A stretch of 64,000 nucleotides of DNA from CAVQEG01 sp963711465 (GTDB lineage: Bacteria; Bacteroidota; Ignavibacteria; OLB7). The DNA is taken from NCBI GenBank assembly GCA_963711465.1, contig CAVQEG010000003.1, forward strand, positions 124,001-188,000, given 5' to 3'. The notes under the pieces are model-generated. The model ran no database searches. It had not been told where the DNA came from and saw nothing but the letters and a program-made list of their open reading frames with translations. A program made the translations under genes and the position numbers. Numbering within the stretch: position 1 is the stretch's first letter; each line of letters opens with the position of its first letter. Shown piece after piece: positions 18,518 to 26,732 of the stretch.

Positions 18518-20695
18518 CTACCGGACGATTCGCATCACGCGAGAGGCCGTGCCTTCTGCTGTCAGGATCGACACGAGGTAGTTCCCCGAGGGCAGCGCGC
18601 CCACGTCGATCGGCAGCTGGTGCGTCCCCGCGGCGATGGACCCGACGAATGCGGTCGCGCGCAAACGGCCGAGCAGATCGCGGATCACGATCGTGGCCTC
18701 GATCGGTCGCGAATTCGTCAGACGGACCACCGTGTGGTCTGAACTCGGGTTCGGCTCGACCTCGACCTCGAGTGCGCTCCGGGTGTTGGCGATCGTATTC
18801 ACACGATTGACCGGTCCGGCGGCGCGGAACACGCCATCTGCGGTCGTGGCGACGAGCACGTCGCCGTAGCGGTTGTGCCGGATCGACAGAATCCCTGCCG
18901 CGCGATCGAGATTCAACCCGTCGTTGGCGGTCTGCCACGTCGCGCCCGCGTCGGTCGACCGCACGACCCCACGGCTGGTTGCAACGAGGATGGTGGAATC
19001 CGAGAGCGCATCGACCGAAGCGGCGACCGTGTCCGGTGCCGCGACCTGCACCTGTTCCCAGGTGAAGGGCGTGGTGCGCCGCCAGTACACGATTCCGTCC
19101 GACGTCGCGGCCACCACGTCGCCGGTGGCGGTCACGTCAGCGTCGTTGATCGTCGCGGTGAACTCACCGGAGCCGACCGGACGCCACCCGACGCCTCCGT
19201 CGGTGGAGTTGAACATCCGCCAGGGGGAATTCGTGCTCGCTCCATCGGCCAAGGCACCCAGCAGGCTTCCATCGCTGGCCCGGCGGATGAATCGTGTGCC
19301 GGCGGTCGCGTCGACTCGACGCCACGAAATCGCCTCCGTATCGCGGCTGCCGATGACCGGCGTCGAGCTGCGGTAGACTCCGTCGAAGTTCACCACGATG
19401 ACTCGTCCGTCGCCGACCTCGACGATCGAGTAGATGGTCTGATTCGACAGCGAGTCGCCACGGGGGACCCACGTCACGCCGCCATCGGTGCTCGAAAAGA
19501 GCCCGCCGCCGGTCGATCGACCGACCCAGATCGAAGAATCCGAGGCGAGGAGGACGGCCGTCAGAGGTTGTCCGCCGAGCGAATTCCAGACGGGGGCGAC
19601 CGTGTCGGCGTTCGGGATGCGCATCGCGGTTCCATTCGCGTCGATGGTAGCTGCAGAGCGTCCCGGACCCATTGTGAGCTTGGTCACACGATTACTTCGC
19701 AGTCCCTGGTCGAACGGCGCGACCGTCGAGTCATCCGGATCGATCCGTACGACGCGGGAGGCGGTCTTTACGGCGATGGCGCCGTCGGCCGCCACTTCCA
19801 CAAGGCCGACCGCCTCGGGTTCGAACGGGAGTTTGATCCAGTCGCCGGTCGTCGAATCGTATGCGTAGAGCGCAAACCACCGGAAGTCAAATTCGATGGC
19901 TCGAGAGGCGCTGTCGACGGCGACGATGGAGGCGAACCCCGTGGGCAGCGTATTGCCTATTTCGGTCCAGGTCGTGCCGGCGTCGCCGGAGCGGAACGTA
20001 GTCGAGAGGCTGTGCGCGCGGTACAGCACGCCATCGGATGAACAGAAGAGTTGGCGGATCGAATTGGTGGGATCGCTGGTGACGGTATCCCACGTCACGC
20101 CGTCATCGGTCGATCGGTAGACCGCGGCCGGAGTCGCGGTCAGCAGCGCCTGATGCATTCGATCGTAGACGAGTCCGATGAAGCCGATCGTGAGCGGTGT
20201 CGAATCGAACTCGACGGTCACCGAATCCCACGTTCCGCCGTCGTCGGTCGATCGGTACAACCGCCGGTCACTCGTCAGCAGGTATTCGGAGCCCGTCCGA
20301 TCGTTCTGCGTGATGGCGGCGATCTTCATCAGCGTCGAATCCTCCACCCGACTCCACGTCGTGCCGTCGTCGGTGGTGACGTACGTGGCGAGCTGCGCCA
20401 CGGGAGGGTGGTCGCTCGTAATGTAGACACGATTGTGCGCGGCGTCGATCACAATGCCGTTGATCGTGTGTCCGACGATGGTGGAATCGATACGCTCCCA
20501 TCGGTCCGCTCCGGCAGAGCGTCGGAACATGCTGCCGTATTCTGTGCCGCAGTAGACGGTTCCGTCCGGGCCTGCCCCCATAGCACGAATGGTCGGTTCA
20601 GGTGGGCCGTACAATGACTGCCAGGGCAGTTGCTGGGCGGCGAGCGGTGTGAGCAGCGAGAGCAGCGTGGTGAGCGACGCGAGCGTCCGTTTCAT
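18518..20695 (-). CDS. Asp-box (BNR-like) repeat protein with T9SS sorting domain
   Basis: The 725-residue exported protein has a signal peptide ending PLAAQ. At least seven Asp-box repeats of the form S-T-D-x-G-x-T-W follow (for example STDDGVTWDTV, STDGGVTWVPR, STDAGATWQTA), which implies a beta-propeller of the YCF48/sialidase-like type. The last 80 residues form a type A T9SS sorting domain: a PNPSSDHTVVRL start, a central LLGRL and a closing YLVSILTAEG then MRIVR. It is probably displayed on the cell surface or released, and the ligand is unknown. The ATG at 20695 fits the signal peptide. Confidence 0.93.
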   Translation of the reverse strand: MKRTLASLTTLLSLLTPLAAQQLPWQSLYGPPEPTIRAMGAGPDGTVYCGTEYGSMFRRSAGADRWERIDSTIVGHTINGIVIDAAHNRVYITSDHPPVAQLATYVTTDDGTTWSRVEDSTLMKIAAITQNDRTGSEYLLTSDRRLYRSTDDGGTWDSVTVEFDSTPLTIGFIGLVYDRMHQALLTATPAAVYRSTDDGVTWDTVTSDPTNSIRQLFCSSDGVLYRAHSLSTTFRSGDAGTTWTEIGNTLPTGFASIVAVDSASRAIEFDFRWFALYAYDSTTGDWIKLPFEPEAVGLVEVAADGAIAVKTASRVVRIDPDDSTVAPFDQGLRSNRVTKLTMGPGRSAATIDANGTAMRIPNADTVAPVWNSLGGQPLTAVLLASDSSIWVGRSTGGGLFSSTDGGVTWVPRGDSLSNQTIYSIVEVGDGRVIVVNFDGVYRSSTPVIGSRDTEAISWRRVDATAGTRFIRRASDGSLLGALADGASTNSPWRMFNSTDGGVGWRPVGSGEFTATINDADVTATGDVVAATSDGIVYWRRTTPFTWEQVQVAAPDTVAASVDALSDSTILVATSRGVVRSTDAGATWQTANDGLNLDRAAGILSIRHNRYGDVLVATTADGVFRAAGPVNRVNTIANTRSALEVEVEPNPSSDHTVVRLTNSRPIEATIVIRDLLGRLRATAFVGSIAAGTHQLPIDVGALPSGNYLVSILTAEGTASRVMRIVR

Positions 20696-20913
20696 GGTGC
20701 GGTTGGTCGGTTGGATGAGGAGTACTCCGCGCCTGTTCCACGGAGGTGGAAGCCGCTGTGTCGGCATGAGGAGAGGGTGGTACGCCGGCCACGACGGTGC
20801 GCGTGCAGGGCGGTGTTCCATGGAACAGACTGCGTCGGCGGCGGCAGGTCGCAGCGCTGAATGGAACGCCACCCGTGGAGACACCGGAAGGAGCGGGTCA
20901 TCACCGCTGGGGC

Positions 20914-21600
20914 TCAGCGATCGGCCGACCAGATATGGCAGCGGAGGCCACCGATGATGCGCAGGTCGCGCGTGTACCAGAGTTCCTCGCCGCGATCGAC
21001 CGGCACGGTGACATCGGAGATTCCGTAGACGTAGCGCAGGTCGAGGACGGCGGAGATACCGGGGGTGAATTCATAGGCGGCCGAGGCGCCGAGGTCGATG
21101 CTCCAGGCGATGTCTTCGACGTAGCTGTCGTGACTGAGGGTAAACGAGCTGTCGGCGCCGGTGAACGTACCCGAGGCCTTGAGTTTCAGCGCGAGGTCGG
21201 GTCCGGCATAGGCGGAGAAAGTCCAGGGAATGGGGCCGAATTTGAATTTGAACAGCAGCGGGATCTCGAGCCGTTCATACAGCAGCGAACCCGTGGCGGG
21301 ACCGAGGTTGCCGAGGTCGGGGTAGTCGATGGTGATGCCGCGCTGTGCGTAGTCGGCCTCCAGCTGCAGGTTGAAGAGATTGGTGAAGGCGTACTCGAGT
21401 CCGGCGCCGGCGACGAGACCGAGACGGGAGGAGTGGGTAGCGCCGGAGGCATCGATCTGTCCGACATCGGGATCGAGTGATGCGTTGGCGATGTTGAGTC
21501 CGGCATGCACGACGGCGGCGATCCGCATCTGTGCAGAGGCGGTGCAGGTGACGGCGAGGGCAACGGCTACAAACAGAAACGATCGAGTACCGAGGTTCAT
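20914..21600 (-). CDS. PorT-like outer-membrane beta-barrel protein
   Basis: The 228-residue protein has a signal peptide (MNLGTRSFLF through ASAQ). The rest is alternating strands typical of an eight-stranded barrel, including GLNIANASL, GLEYAFTNLFNLQLEADYAQRG and FSAYAGPDLALKLK. This matches the PorT/OMP_b-brl_2 family, common in Bacteroidota. It is not necessarily the T9SS component PorT itself. The signal peptide fixes the start at 21600. It is divergent from nhaA. Confidence 0.85.
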   Translation of the reverse strand: MNLGTRSFLFVAVALAVTCTASAQMRIAAVVHAGLNIANASLDPDVGQIDASGATHSSRLGLVAGAGLEYAFTNLFNLQLEADYAQRGITIDYPDLGNLGPATGSLLYERLEIPLLFKFKFGPIPWTFSAYAGPDLALKLKASGTFTGADSSFTLSHDSYVEDIAWSIDLGASAAYEFTPGISAVLDLRYVYGISDVTVPVDRGEELWYTRDLRIIGGLRCHIWSADR

Positions 21601-21841
21601 CGTAGGGTCTCCGAATTGAGAGGAATACGCGCTGGGTGAAGGTCGTATCTTGAACGTTTTGTCGATCCCGGAGGGCTGATCGGCGGAGCGTGGGCGGGTT
21701 CGATCGCCGCATATCGACACAAACCGGGGGCCACGAATTCCGCCCGGTCATGAAGGTGGGGACGGGAATGCAACGGTGGGAGGATACGCATACCGAGCGC
21801 AGGACGCGCACCACCTGACGAACGAATAACGACGCCAACGG

Positions 21842-23218
21842 ATGAAGAACCGAGGACGAAAAGGGAAGGGGGCGGGTGCTCCACGTCGGGCGGTGATCGT
21901 GGAGACGATCACGCGTCGCTTCCGCGAGTTCGTCGCGACCGAAGCGGCCAGTGGCGTGTTGCTGATCATCGCGACGGCCATTGCGATGGTAGCGGCGAAT
22001 TCTCCGCTTGCGGGTGCGTACCACCATCTGCTGGAGACCGACATCGCGGTCGAGATCGGCGCCTATCGCTTCGACCATGCGCTGCACTTCTGGGTCAACG
22101 ACGGGCTGATGGTGCTGTTCTTCTTCGTCGTCGGTCTGGAGATCAAGCGGGAGGTGTTGATCGGCGAGCTGGCGTCGCTGAAGCGATCGGCGCTGCCGAT
22201 TGCCGGTGCGCTGGGCGGGATGATCGTACCGGCGCTCATGTACGCGGGGTTCAACCTGGGAACGGGGGCAATTCGTGGGTGGGGAATTCCGATGGCGACG
22301 GACATCGCCTTCGCGCTGGGAATTCTCTCGCTGCTCGGGCGTCGGGTGCCGATTTCACTGAAGGTATTCCTCACGGCGCTGGCGATCGTGGACGATCTCG
22401 GTGCGGTGGCGGTGATCGCGATTTTCTACACGGCGCAGATATCCGTGACGGCCCTTGGCGTTGCAGGGGTAGCGCTGGCTGCAGCGATCGGGTTGAATCT
22501 GATGAAGGTGCGCAATCCGATTCCGTACGCGATCGCGGGTATCGTCGTCTGGCTGGGATTTCTGGAATCGGGAGTGCATCCGACGATCGCCGGCGTGCTG
22601 CTCGGGTTCACGATTCCCGTGCGGGCGATCTACGATTCCGACACGTGGATGAACCGCGTCGAGTCGTCGCTGGAACGCTACCAGCAGGCGTTGATCGAGC
22701 AGGATCTGGACGAACACGGGGAGATCTGGAAGCGGCAGTCGGCGGTGCATTCGATCGAGAACGCATCGGAGCGCGCGTTGTCGCCGCTGGTGCGGCTGGA
22801 GCACGGACTGCAGCCGTGGGTGGCATTCGGCATCATGCCGATTTTCGCATTCACGAACGCGGGCGTTCCGATTTCTTCGGATTCGATCACCACGGCGCTG
22901 CACAGTCCGATCACGTGGGGGGTGCTTCTCGGGCTGTTCATTGGAAAGCAGCTCGGGGTATTCGGATTCAGCTGGGCGGCGGTGAAGCTCGGCCTGGCCG
23001 AGCGGCCGCAGGGGGTTCGCTGGACGACGTTCTATGCGGTATCGATTCTGGCAGGGATCGGCTTCACGATGTCGCTGTTCATCACCGAGCTGGCGTTTCG
23101 CGGCGACGAGGCGACGCAGGCACTGGCAAAGGTGGCAATTCTGGTCGCCTCACTGATTGCGGGCATCGTCGGCTACCTGGTGATCGCGCGGATCGCCGCG
23201 CGCGACACAGCGCATTGA
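21842..23218 (+). CDS. nhaA: Na+/H+ antiporter NhaA
   Basis: This is an inner-membrane sodium/proton antiporter with about twelve membrane segments. Family-defining pieces are ASGVLLIIATAIAMVAANSP near residue 37, FFFVVGLEIKREVL near 96, ATDIAFALGIL near 150 and the paired aspartates of AIVDDLGAV near 181. The length of 458 residues is longer than the E. coli protein because of an extended hydrophilic loop (residues 262-330), as in several other bacterial members. It uses the proton gradient to expel Na+. A TATCTT element lies at 21646, and a hairpin follows the stop. Confidence 0.97.
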   Translation: MKNRGRKGKGAGAPRRAVIVETITRRFREFVATEAASGVLLIIATAIAMVAANSPLAGAYHHLLETDIAVEIGAYRFDHALHFWVNDGLMVLFFFVVGLEIKREVLIGELASLKRSALPIAGALGGMIVPALMYAGFNLGTGAIRGWGIPMATDIAFALGILSLLGRRVPISLKVFLTALAIVDDLGAVAVIAIFYTAQISVTALGVAGVALAAAIGLNLMKVRNPIPYAIAGIVVWLGFLESGVHPTIAGVLLGFTIPVRAIYDSDTWMNRVESSLERYQQALIEQDLDEHGEIWKRQSAVHSIENASERALSPLVRLEHGLQPWVAFGIMPIFAFTNAGVPISSDSITTALHSPITWGVLLGLFIGKQLGVFGFSWAAVKLGLAERPQGVRWTTFYAVSILAGIGFTMSLFITELAFRGDEATQALAKVAILVASLIAGIVGYLVIARIAARDTAH

Positions 23219-23228
23219 AAAAAACACA

Positions 23229-23271
23229 GGGCGGCAACTGCCTCGAGTGGAAACGAATGCAGCTGCCGCCC
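23229..23271 (+). terminator. Terminator hairpin after nhaA
   Basis: GGGCGGCAACTGC (23229-23241) pairs with GCAGCTGCCGCCC (23259-23271) with a single mismatch. It begins 11 bases after the nhaA stop, right after an A-rich stretch. There is only a weak T-tract downstream. Confidence 0.55.
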
Positions 23272-23723
23272 CATTGTCAGACGGGCACCAATCGGCGGAA
23301 TCGCGCGGGGACGAGTGGCTTTCCGCCGGCAATTCGGTCTCGCGTCAAGGGCGCGGGAGACCCGGACAACCTGTGTTGCCCGCGTTGGCGACCGACCGTT
23401 GTGGTGTCGGCCGGTCGCCACAATCGTTCGCCACGCGTCAGGGATGTGTCGAACGACTGATTTCGATACTCCAGATGGCCGGTTCCGGGGAACGCGCTCT
23501 CCGCGGCACGACGGGCATCGTGTCGGTCCACGGACGTTCGGCCGGACTCTCCCAGGGCTTCCGAGATGTTTCCGCTCAGGGTGTATGCAGGGAACCCGTC
23601 GCGGTCGGCTATCCGGAGTTCTGCAGAGGCCCCGATCTCCACTCGCGTGAGATCGGGTTTCGTTCACAGGCATGAGAGGGCAACTCCACCTGCGACTTTC
23701 CGGGAGCCGTCACCGGGTCGGTC
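23272..23723. other. Long gap with one doubtful leftward frame
   Basis: About 450 bases between the nhaA terminator and a small gene. The only candidate is a GTG-initiated leftward frame at 23277-23642 (121 residues, starting EIGASAELRIADRDG) with an Arg-rich, low-complexity end. It has no ribosome-binding site and runs into the terminator region. I do not call it a gene. No RNA gene or repeat is recognised. Confidence 0.3.
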
Positions 23724-23951
23724 TTACCACTCGGTGACGTTGTGCACTTCCATGACGCGCACCGTGATCGCGCCGGTATCGCCGCTGAATCCTATGGCGA
23801 TGCTGGCGTCGCTGTCTGCGCTGAGTCCCATGGCTTCGACGACTGCCTGTCCCACCCGGTCGATCGTGCGTCGACGCGTGCGTGTCTCGGATTCGTGCGT
23901 CGTCGAGAGCGCTCGACTGCGTTGCTGCGGTGTTGCCATCGCGTTGGTCAC
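23724..23951 (-). CDS. Small protein of unknown function
   Basis: This 75-residue protein starts at a GTG, preceded seven bases upstream by GGAGGA (23959-23964 on the opposite strand). That is an unusually good ribosome-binding site for this chromosome and decides the start over an ATG four codons in. The N-terminal half is polar and Arg-rich. The C-terminal half (SIAIGFSGDTGAITVRVME) looks like a compact beta unit. No family is recognised. It lies downstream of the T9SS and Cys-rich secreted genes on the same strand and may belong to their unit. Confidence 0.6.
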   Translation of the reverse strand: MTNAMATPQQRSRALSTTHESETRTRRRTIDRVGQAVVEAMGLSADSDASIAIGFSGDTGAITVRVMEVHNVTEW

Positions 23952-24071
23952 GGTGAATTCCTCCGTCTGGTTTGGATCTCTGAATCCGACGCCCTGGATG
24001 CGCCGCTTCGATTGCCAGGGGGGTGGGGGGAAACGCCGCCTGATGAAGATGGGGGACGGCGGACAGGCGAA

Positions 24072-24599
24072 CTAGTGTGCGACCACGAGAGTACCGGTGG
24101 AAACGATTCCTTTGCCGTTGCCCAGCCGAACGTAGTAGGTGCCGGAGGCGAGGCGTGACGTGTCGAGCTGCACGGTGGTCGAGCCGCCTTCGGTTTCGAC
24201 AGCGCGCTGCAGTACCTCGTCGCCTCTGGCGTCGACGAGCATCAGCGTCAGTGTGCTTCCGTCAGTGCCGCTGACCGATATCGTCGCCTGCGTCGTGGCC
24301 GGATTCGGTCCGATCGTCGCGGTGATCGATTCGGCGTTCCCGTTCCGCTGACTGACCGTGAGGCGACCGGCGGCGTACTCGCTGCGGATGCGCGAGGCCT
24401 CCTGGCGACTCACCAGGCGCCAGGAACTGCCGCCGTCGATCGTCACCATCGCCCGATCGTTCGAGCGCGGGACGATCATCAGACGCTCGGACAACGCGGA
24501 GCTCGTCGTCCCCGCGGTCTGTGCGCTGAGCGGAGCTGCAGCGGCAATCGCAAGCAGCAGGGGAATCGCAAATCGTAGTGTGAACCGGTGCGTTGACAT
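24072..24599 (-). CDS. Small exported protein with T9SS sorting domain
   Basis: The 175-residue precursor has a signal peptide (FAIPLLLAIAAAAPLSAQ) and a short middle region with one Asp-box-like piece (MVTIDGGSSWRLV). Its C-terminal T9SS type A domain starts IGPNPATTQATISV and ends SGTYYVRLGNGKG. The cargo part is only about 70 residues. The start at 24599 is set by the signal peptide. It lies 58 bases after the Cys-rich secreted protein and is probably cotranscribed with it. Confidence 0.88.
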   Translation of the reverse strand: MSTHRFTLRFAIPLLLAIAAAAPLSAQTAGTTSSALSERLMIVPRSNDRAMVTIDGGSSWRLVSRQEASRIRSEYAAGRLTVSQRNGNAESITATIGPNPATTQATISVSGTDGSTLTLMLVDARGDEVLQRAVETEGGSTTVQLDTSRLASGTYYVRLGNGKGIVSTGTLVVAH

Positions 24600-24657
24600 G
24601 GCGTTGTATCGAAATGACTGGATGCGTTCGGTTCTCAATCCCGAGGGGAAACTCAGA

Positions 24658-25233
24658 TCAGTTCTCCGTCGTGCACGGCATGCCGCTCTGCGAGAGGCAG
24701 TTGATTGCCGATGGCCCACCCGGATTGGTGCACTTGGCCGAGTAGTCGGTGCTGCAGAAGTCGGTGCCCGGACAAGAATCGAATGACGTGCTGGTGCCGC
24801 TTCCGCTGCGCATGACGCAACTGTTGTTCCAGAGACGAACGGGGATGCCGCTCGGCTGGCACGGGAGATAGCCGAGATTGAGACTGCGGGCGATCGCCGC
24901 GCGGTTGAGCAGATCCACCAGGTCGTTCGCGGACGTCGAGTCGAGTCCGCTGCCGTCGCCGTCGCCGTTGATCGCAATGCCCGTCAGGTCGAGCAACACA
25001 TCGATTCCGCCGTTGCTGGTTCGGAAGACAAATACGTTGTCCTCGATTCCAATGTCACTGTCATCGTCGTCATCCGGACCCGTCGGGATGTCTGGGATCG
25101 TAACCGCAACTCGGAAGCTGCCGAGCAAGGTGGCAGTCGAATCCGCTGGATCGTGCGGCGTGCTCTGTGCGAGCGTCGACAGGGGGGCGACCAGTAACAG
25201 AACGATGGAGAGTTGGAAGAGCCTTCGAATCAT
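24658..25233 (-). CDS. Secreted Cys-rich protein of unknown function
   Basis: The 191-residue precursor starts with a signal peptide (LFQLSIVLLLVAPLSTLAQ). An acidic linker follows (PTGPDDDDDSDIG), then a beta-type region, and then a C-terminal 65 residues with eight cysteines (patterns SCPGTDFCSTDYSAKC and NCLSQSGMPC). These probably form disulfides outside the cytoplasm. No family is recognised. A well-formed promoter with an internal inverted repeat lies about 90 bases upstream (25322-25353). An upstream in-frame frame to 25260 is rejected because the signal peptide begins at 25233. Confidence 0.75.
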   Translation of the reverse strand: MIRRLFQLSIVLLLVAPLSTLAQSTPHDPADSTATLLGSFRVAVTIPDIPTGPDDDDDSDIGIEDNVFVFRTSNGGIDVLLDLTGIAINGDGDGSGLDSTSANDLVDLLNRAAIARSLNLGYLPCQPSGIPVRLWNNSCVMRSGSGTSTSFDSCPGTDFCSTDYSAKCTNPGGPSAINCLSQSGMPCTTEN

Positions 25234-25321
25234 GGTCTGCCTCTGTATGCCGGGCGGCACCCGACGGTGTCTGGCGTTGCTGGGAACCGGCGGACCCGAA
25301 TGTCCGCCCGATGTTCACGAC

Positions 25322-25353
25322 CAAACATAGGCGGTCACTATACCGCCCATCAA
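25322..25353 (-). promoter_or_regulatory. Bacteroidota-type promoter with inverted repeat in the spacer
   Basis: On the minus strand, TTG (25353-25351) is followed after exactly 21 bases by TATGTTTG (25329-25322), a full match to TAnnTTTG. The spacer contains GGCGGT, six bases, then ACCGCC (25330-25347), abutting the -7 box. A protein bound there would block or reshape the promoter. The natural candidate is the fusion regulator encoded just upstream, but this is inference. Confidence 0.65.
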
Positions 25354-25393
25354 TCATCCTTTCGGATACCTTCGAATGCGGTGGTTGATCTGT

Positions 25394-26623
25394 CTACTGG
25401 CCGTCGAGACCCGATCCGATCCGCGAGGTGAAATAGCGGGCGAACAGCTCGGAATGGCTTCTGGTGCCTGTCTTGCGATAGATCGAGTTGACGTGCTTCT
25501 TGACCGTGGGAACAGCGATCGTCAGCATCTGCGCGATCTCCTTGTGGGAACGCCCGAGCAGCTGCAACACCGCCACGCGCTGCTCCTGTGGCGTCAGACC
25601 CGTCGCCTGAACCATGTTGCGCAACGCGATCTGAAAACCCCGATCCGAGGGCCGGCTGTACTGGCACCAGGCAACGTGGGACGTGATGGCATAGACCACG
25701 AACGGTTCGAGCCGCTCGATCAGTTCGATCGTCGCCGATGCGATCGGTGGCCTGTTCCGCTCCCGCCAGAGGAACATCGTTCCGACGTACGCGATTCCGG
25801 AGAAGAAATAGTTGTATGCCAGCGGCTCGTGATAGTCATCCAGCGGAAATCCCTGCTCGCGAACGCCTGCCAGCAGCCGGTCCGAGAATGGAGCTGACCG
25901 ATCCTGCGTCGAGACGTCAACTCCCTGCTGCTCTCCGACTGCATCTGCGTACTGGGTCACGCTGAAGACGACTTCGGGGCTCTGCGGATCCTGCAGACTC
26001 GCCTGCCGGTTGATGTTGAGGGAAATCCTGTCGACGTCGCCGAGCAGGTCGCGCAGTCCGGTCCGGAATCGATTGATCCATTCGACCGTGTCACCGGTGA
26101 CCGGGAGGGTGGTGAGGAATCGAAGACATGCCTCGGACGACAGCGCGACGGGTCTGGGTGCGCCGGCGGTCACCGACCCCGCCTTGCGCAGTACGTTCTG
26201 CGCGCTGGTCAGACCCATCTCGCGACGCAGCAGCGTGTGAATTCCGGAGGCACTGTAGCGGACGCCCGCGTTCTGCTCCAGCCAGTCCGCCGCTTCCTTG
26301 AGCGTCGCAAGCTCGCCGGTAGCGACGCGGCGTTGCAGCGCGGCGATCGTCGGCGTGTCGATCCGTGGCGGACGTCCTCCACCCGGTTTCCCCCGCTCCA
26401 GCACTCGCTCGACGCCACCGTCACGGTACGCTCTCCACCAACGCCGAACCTGTCGTTCGGATGCGCCGACCTCAGCAGCGATTTCCCGCATCGGACGCCC
26501 CTGCTCTTCGCGCATCAGCCGCAGCGCTCCGATCCGGCGACGCTGATCCGGATCGGTCAGCCGCCGCTCCAGCTCGAGCAGGTACGAAGCGCTCTCGGTC
26601 ATATCCTTGCGAGGTCGTCCCAC
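25394..26623 (-). CDS. Regulator: IS630-type DNA-binding region fused to a LuxR HTH
   Basis: Three parts can be seen. Residues 10-140 look like the N-terminal region of IS630-family transposases: a helix-turn-helix (MREIAAEVGASERQVRRWW), a GGGRPP linker and a winged helix (RYSASGIHTLLRREMGL). Residues 150-340 are an unassigned sensor-like region. Residues 345-405 are a LuxR-type HTH (LTPQEQRVAVLQLLGRSHKE, then VPTVKKHVNSIYRKTG). The catalytic DDE domain is missing, so this is a regulator and not a transposase. AGGAGG at 26633-26638 sits nine bases from the GTG at 26623 and sets the start. It probably controls the adjacent secreted genes. Confidence 0.88.
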   Translation of the reverse strand: MGRPRKDMTESASYLLELERRLTDPDQRRRIGALRLMREEQGRPMREIAAEVGASERQVRRWWRAYRDGGVERVLERGKPGGGRPPRIDTPTIAALQRRVATGELATLKEAADWLEQNAGVRYSASGIHTLLRREMGLTSAQNVLRKAGSVTAGAPRPVALSSEACLRFLTTLPVTGDTVEWINRFRTGLRDLLGDVDRISLNINRQASLQDPQSPEVVFSVTQYADAVGEQQGVDVSTQDRSAPFSDRLLAGVREQGFPLDDYHEPLAYNYFFSGIAYVGTMFLWRERNRPPIASATIELIERLEPFVVYAITSHVAWCQYSRPSDRGFQIALRNMVQATGLTPQEQRVAVLQLLGRSHKEIAQMLTIAVPTVKKHVNSIYRKTGTRSHSELFARYFTSRIGSGLDGQ

Positions 26624-26732
26624 GTCGATTCTCCTCCTGGTTCGTGCAGACATGGTCCGAATCCGGACCACCGGAGCCGAATCTATTGGAATTCAGGACG
26701 GGATGAAAACGATATTTCCATTTGATCGTGTC

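Noticed and set aside
23277..23642. 121-residue leftward frame downstream of nhaA
   Set aside because: No ribosome-binding site, an Arg/Pro-rich end, and it runs into the nhaA terminator. Kept only as a note.
25394..26623. IS630-family transposase
   Set aside because: Only the DNA-binding region is present. There is no DDE domain, the C-terminus is a LuxR HTH, and no terminal inverted repeats are seen.
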